The notes below the pieces were generated by a model, which searched no databases, was not told the origin of the DNA, and saw only the letters and a program-made list of their open reading frames with translations. From Sphingobium sp. TKS (GTDB taxonomy: Bacteria; Pseudomonadota; Alphaproteobacteria; Sphingomonadales; Sphingomonadaceae), in assembly GCF_001563265.1 (NCBI RefSeq), contig NZ_CP005083.1, positions 2,545,001 through 2,609,000 on the forward strand: a stretch of 64,000 nucleotides of DNA, read 5' to 3'. Made by a program: the position numbers and the translations under genes. Position 1 is the first letter of the stretch; the number at the start of each line of letters is the position of its first letter. Shown one piece after another: positions 60,988 through 64,000 of the stretch.

Positions 60988-62229
60988 ATGACCGACACCA
61001 TCACCCTGCCCAACAGCCTGCGTTCGCAGCCCGACGCCTCCGGCCATTTCGGCGCCTTCGGTGGCCGCTATGTCGCTGAGACGCTGATGCCGCTCATATT
61101 GGAGCTGGAAAAGGTCTATAGGGAAGCGAAGCAGGATCCGGCCTTCGACGCCGAGTTCAGCGAATTGCTGCGCTCCTATGTCGGCCGCCCCAATCCGCTT
61201 TATTATGCAGGACGCCTGACAGAAGCGCTGCGCGCGGATGCCGAACCCGGCAAGGGCGCGAAAATCTACCTCAAGCGCGAGGAACTGAACCACACCGGCG
61301 CGCATAAGATCAACAATTGCATCGGCCAGGCGCTGCTCGCCCGCCGCATGGGCAAGAAGAAGGTCATTGCCGAAACCGGCGCCGGCCAGCATGGCGTCGC
61401 CACCGCGACCGTCGCCGCCCTGTTTGGCATGGAATGCAAGATCTTCATGGGCGCCAAGGATGTCGAACGGCAAAAGCCCAACGTCTTCCGCATGAAGCTG
61501 CTGGGCGCTGAGGTCATTCCCGTCGTTTCCGGCTCCCAGACGCTCAAGGATGCTATGAACGATGCCCTGCGCCACTGGGTGTCGAACGTCCACGACACTT
61601 TCTACATCATCGGCACGGCGGCAGGACCACACCCCTATCCCGAACTGGTCCGCGATTTCCAATCCGTGATCGGCCGGGAGGCGCGCGAGCAGATATTGGA
61701 ACTCGAAGGCCGCCTGCCCGACATGCTGATCGCCCCGGTCGGCGGCGGCTCCAACGCCATCGGCCTGTTCCATCCGTTTCTTGACGATGCGGATGTGAAA
61801 ATGATCGGCGTCGAAGCGGCGGGCGAAGGTCTGCAAGGCAAGCATGCCGCCTCCCTCGCGGGCGGCAAGTCGGGCATATTGCACGGCAACCGCACCTATC
61901 TGCTCCAGGACGAGGACGGCCAGATCACCGAAGCGCACAGCATTTCGGCAGGTCTCGACTATCCCGGCATCGGCCCCGAACATAGCTGGCTGCACGAAAT
62001 CGGCCGCGTCCAATATATGCCGATCACCGATGATGAGGCGCTGGCCAGCTTCCAGAAGCTCTCCGCGCTCGAAGGCATCATCCCCGCGCTCGAATCCGCC
62101 CATGCGGTCGCGTCGGCGGAAAAAGTCGCGCCCACGCTGGACGCGGACCAGATCATCATCGTCAATCTCTCCGGCCGTGGTGACAAGGACATCTTCACCG
62201 CCGCCAGCGCCCTGGGTGTCGAAATATGA
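60988..62229 (+). CDS. trpB: Tryptophan synthase beta subunit
   Basis: A 413-residue PLP enzyme joining indole and serine. [33 protein letters not shown] with the PLP lysine, [30 protein letters not shown] and NLSGRGDKD are family marks. ATG at 60988 is preferred to the longer frame. The stop overlaps the trpA start. Confidence 0.98.
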   Translation: MTDTITLPNSLRSQPDASGHFGAFGGRYVAETLMPLILELEKVYREAKQDPAFDAEFSELLRSYVGRPNPLYYAGRLTEALRADAEPGKGAKIYLKREELNHTGAHKINNCIGQALLARRMGKKKVIAETGAGQHGVATATVAALFGMECKIFMGAKDVERQKPNVFRMKLLGAEVIPVVSGSQTLKDAMNDALRHWVSNVHDTFYIIGTAAGPHPYPELVRDFQSVIGREAREQILELEGRLPDMLIAPVGGGSNAIGLFHPFLDDADVKMIGVEAAGEGLQGKHAASLAGGKSGILHGNRTYLLQDEDGQITEAHSISAGLDYPGIGPEHSWLHEIGRVQYMPITDDEALASFQKLSALEGIIPALESAHAVASAEKVAPTLDADQIIIVNLSGRGDKDIFTAASALGVEI

Positions 62230-63056
62230 CTGCTGACCGCCTTTCCGCCCGCTTCGCCGCCTGCAAGAGCGCAGGCCGCGCCGCCCTCGTCACCTTCGTG
62301 ACGGCGGGCGACCCGACCGTGGCCGACACGCCCGCCATCCTGGACGCACTGGTCGAAGGCGGCGCCGACATCATCGAACTGGGCATGCCCTTCACCGATC
62401 CGATGGCCGACGGCCCGGCAATCGAACTGGCTAACCTGCGCAGCCTCGGCTCGGGCACCAAGACGAAGGATATCTTCGCCCTCGCCACCGCCTTCCGCGC
62501 CAAGCACCCGGAAACGCCGCTGGTCCTGATGGGCTATGCCAATCCGATGCTGGTGCGCGGTTCGCAATGGTTCGCCGACCAGTGCAAGGCCGCTGGCGTT
62601 GACGGCGTTATCTGCGTCGACGTGCCGCCGGAGGAAGATGCCGAAATCGGCCCTGCCCTGCGGTCGGCGGGCATTCACCTCATCCGCCTCGCCACCCCCA
62701 CGACCGACGCAGCCCGCCTGCCCGCCGTGCTGAACGGCGCCAGCGGCTTCCTCTACCATGTCGCCGTCGCGGGCATCACCGGCAAACAGCAGGCCGCCCA
62801 AGCCGCCGTCGAACAAGCCGTCGCCAAGCTCAAGGCCGCCACCGACCTGCCCATCGCGGTGGGCTTCGGCGTGCGTTCTGCTGAGCAAGCAGCAGCTATC
62901 GGCCGCGTCGCTGACGGCGTGGTCGTGGGGTCCGCCATCATCGACATCATCGGCTCGCACGGCGATGCCGCCGCGCCCTTCGTCAAGGATTTCGTCGCGG
63001 CTCTGCGCGGCGCGCTCAACGCCAACAGCCCTCATTTCCGGGAGACCGCCGCATGA
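62226..63056 (+). CDS. trpA: Tryptophan synthase alpha subunit
   Basis: A 276-residue TIM-barrel lyase that releases indole from indole-3-glycerol phosphate. [29 protein letters not shown] with the catalytic Glu and Asp, and [15 protein letters not shown] are present. Four-base overlaps link it to trpB and accD. Confidence 0.98.
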   Translation: MTADRLSARFAACKSAGRAALVTFVTAGDPTVADTPAILDALVEGGADIIELGMPFTDPMADGPAIELANLRSLGSGTKTKDIFALATAFRAKHPETPLVLMGYANPMLVRGSQWFADQCKAAGVDGVICVDVPPEEDAEIGPALRSAGIHLIRLATPTTDAARLPAVLNGASGFLYHVAVAGITGKQQAAQAAVEQAVAKLKAATDLPIAVGFGVRSAEQAAAIGRVADGVVVGSAIIDIIGSHGDAAAPFVKDFVAALRGALNANSPHFRETAA

Positions 63057-63904
63057 GCTGGATCAACCGCGTCCGCAAAGCCATTCCCTTCATGGCGAAG
63101 AAGGAAAGCACGGCCGAAACGCTGTGGCACAAATGCCCGTCCTGCGCCGAGATGATCTTCATCAAGGAATGGGAAGATAATCTCTCCGTCTGCCCGCGCT
63201 GCGACCATCATGGCCGTATCGGTCCGTCGGAGCGTTTCGAGCATGTCCTCGACGCCGGTTTCATCCTGCTGCCGACCCCGCATGTGCAGGAAGACCCGCT
63301 CAAATTCCGCGATTCCAAGCGCTATCCTGAACGCATCAAGGCCGCCCGCACCGCGACCGGCGATCAGGACGCGCTCATCAACGCGCGCGGCGCGATCGAC
63401 GACGTGCCGCTGGTCATGGGCGTGCAGAATTTCGCCTATATGGGCGGCTCCATGGGCATGGGCGTCGGCGCCGCCTTCATCCAGGGCATCAACGAAGCCA
63501 TTGCCCATAAATGCCCCTATGTGATCTTCACCGCAGCGGGCGGCGCGCGCATGCAGGAGGGTATCCTCTCCCTCATGCAGATGCCCCGCTCCACCGTGGC
63601 GATCCAGAAGCTGCACGCGGCGGGCCTGCCCTATATCGTGGTCCTCACTGACCCTACGACCGGCGGCGTCACCGCCAGCTATGCGATGCTGGGCGACGTC
63701 CAGATCGCGGAGCCCAATGCACTCATCGGTTTTGCAGGCCAGCGCGTCATCGAAAGCACGATCCGCGAAAAGCTGCCCGACGGCTTCCAGCGCGCCGAAT
63801 ATCTGCTGGAGCACGGCATGCTCGACATGGTCGTCCACCGCAGCGAACTGCGCGACACGCTCGCCCGCGTGATCGGCTATCTGGCGCCGCGCGCGGCCGC
63901 CTGA
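63053..63904 (+). CDS. accD: Acetyl-CoA carboxylase carboxyltransferase subunit beta
   Basis: A 283-residue subunit that forms malonyl-CoA with AccA. An N-terminal zinc ribbon (CPSCAEMIF...CPRCDHH) is followed by the crotonase-like core: [49 protein letters not shown] and [17 protein letters not shown]. The trpA-accD-folC order is common in alphaproteobacteria. Confidence 0.97.
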   Translation: MSWINRVRKAIPFMAKKESTAETLWHKCPSCAEMIFIKEWEDNLSVCPRCDHHGRIGPSERFEHVLDAGFILLPTPHVQEDPLKFRDSKRYPERIKAARTATGDQDALINARGAIDDVPLVMGVQNFAYMGGSMGMGVGAAFIQGINEAIAHKCPYVIFTAAGGARMQEGILSLMQMPRSTVAIQKLHAAGLPYIVVLTDPTTGGVTASYAMLGDVQIAEPNALIGFAGQRVIESTIREKLPDGFQRAEYLLEHGMLDMVVHRSELRDTLARVIGYLAPRAAA

Positions 63905-63925
63905 ACCCGATCAGGAACAGAGCCG

Positions 63926-64000
63926 ATGGCCGACCATGCCGTCTCCGACGATCCGGGCGTCCAGGCCCAGCTTGACCGCCTCGCGACCCTGTCGCCTGGC
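63926..64000 (+). CDS. folC: Folylpolyglutamate/dihydrofolate synthase, N-terminal fragment
   Basis: The first 25 codons only, beginning MADHAVSDDPGVQAQLDRL, with the protein cut by the window end. This opening and the position after accD fit FolC, which adds glutamates to folates. The ATP-binding region lies outside the window. Confidence 0.75.
   Translation, partial: MADHAVSDDPGVQAQLDRLATLSPG

Noticed and set aside
1..64000. CRISPR array or rRNA genes
   Set aside because: No regularly spaced direct repeats of 23-40 bases and no rRNA-like segments were seen; short direct repeats found were att, IS-end or integrase-site repeats.

Overview
The window is high-GC alphaproteobacterial DNA, most likely from a sphingomonad (Sphingobium/Sphingomonas-like). 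The evidence is the dusB-ntrB-ntrC-ntrY-ntrX-hfq-hflX order, an Hfq with two tandem Sm domains, a fused IspDF, a ceramide-glucosyltransferase-like enzyme, and codon/GC character throughout. It divides into two mobile elements on the left (about 1-25.4 kb) and conserved chromosome on the right, which carries one insertion sequence.

Region A (1 to about 19.64 kb) is the right-hand part of an integrative and conjugative element of the Tn4371-like/trb type. Leftward genes encode a CopG-type regulator, the VirD4/TraG coupling protein, a VirD2-like relaxase with a candidate oriT at its 5' end, a lytic transglycosylase, DUF736, a TraF-type signal peptidase, DUF2840, an AlpA-like regulator, DUF2285 proteins (one broken by a frameshift), DUF932, a second DUF736 and a large ParB-like protein. 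The trb genes would lie beyond the left edge. Inserted among these is cargo linked to defence and stability: a TIGR02391-type protein, a retron with a reverse transcriptase-Toprim fusion and a recognisable msr-msd RNA locus, a small 2H phosphoesterase resembling anti-CBASS Acb1, and a FitAB toxin-antitoxin pair. A large serine recombinase closes the element.

Region B (about 19.62-25.39 kb) is a compact second element in the 3' end of a tRNA-Ser(UGA) gene. A 14-bp piece of the tRNA end is repeated at the other boundary. It holds a P4-type tyrosine integrase, a tightly overlapping run of small genes, an AlpA-like regulator, a winged-helix protein, a putative HUH replication/mobilisation protein and an HGG-motif protein. 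It looks like a small integrative element or satellite, without recognisable structural or conjugation genes.

Region C (25.6-34.6 kb) is chromosomal: lytic transglycosylase, D,D-carboxypeptidase, tmk, holB, metG, tatD, an MBL-fold hydrolase, a retropepsin-like protease and an MFS permease. An ISNCY-type insertion sequence (about 34.67-36.35 kb) separates these from mazG.

Region D (36.4-64 kb) has mazG, convergent hflX, tandem-domain hfq, and the two nitrogen-related two-component systems NtrYX and NtrBC with dusB. Then come ispDF, cinA, a RatA/Coq10-like gene, lipA, carbonic anhydrase, a NYN-domain protein, acylphosphatase, two tandem paralogous repeat proteins, gyrA, DUF952, an atypical TonB-C-like gene, a glycosyltransferase beside an LpxL-like acyltransferase, and trpF-trpB-trpA-accD-folC, the last cut by the window end.

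The items most worth following up are the retron with its ncRNA, the Acb1-like phosphoesterase in the same cargo block, and the small tRNA-Ser element with its HUH protein.
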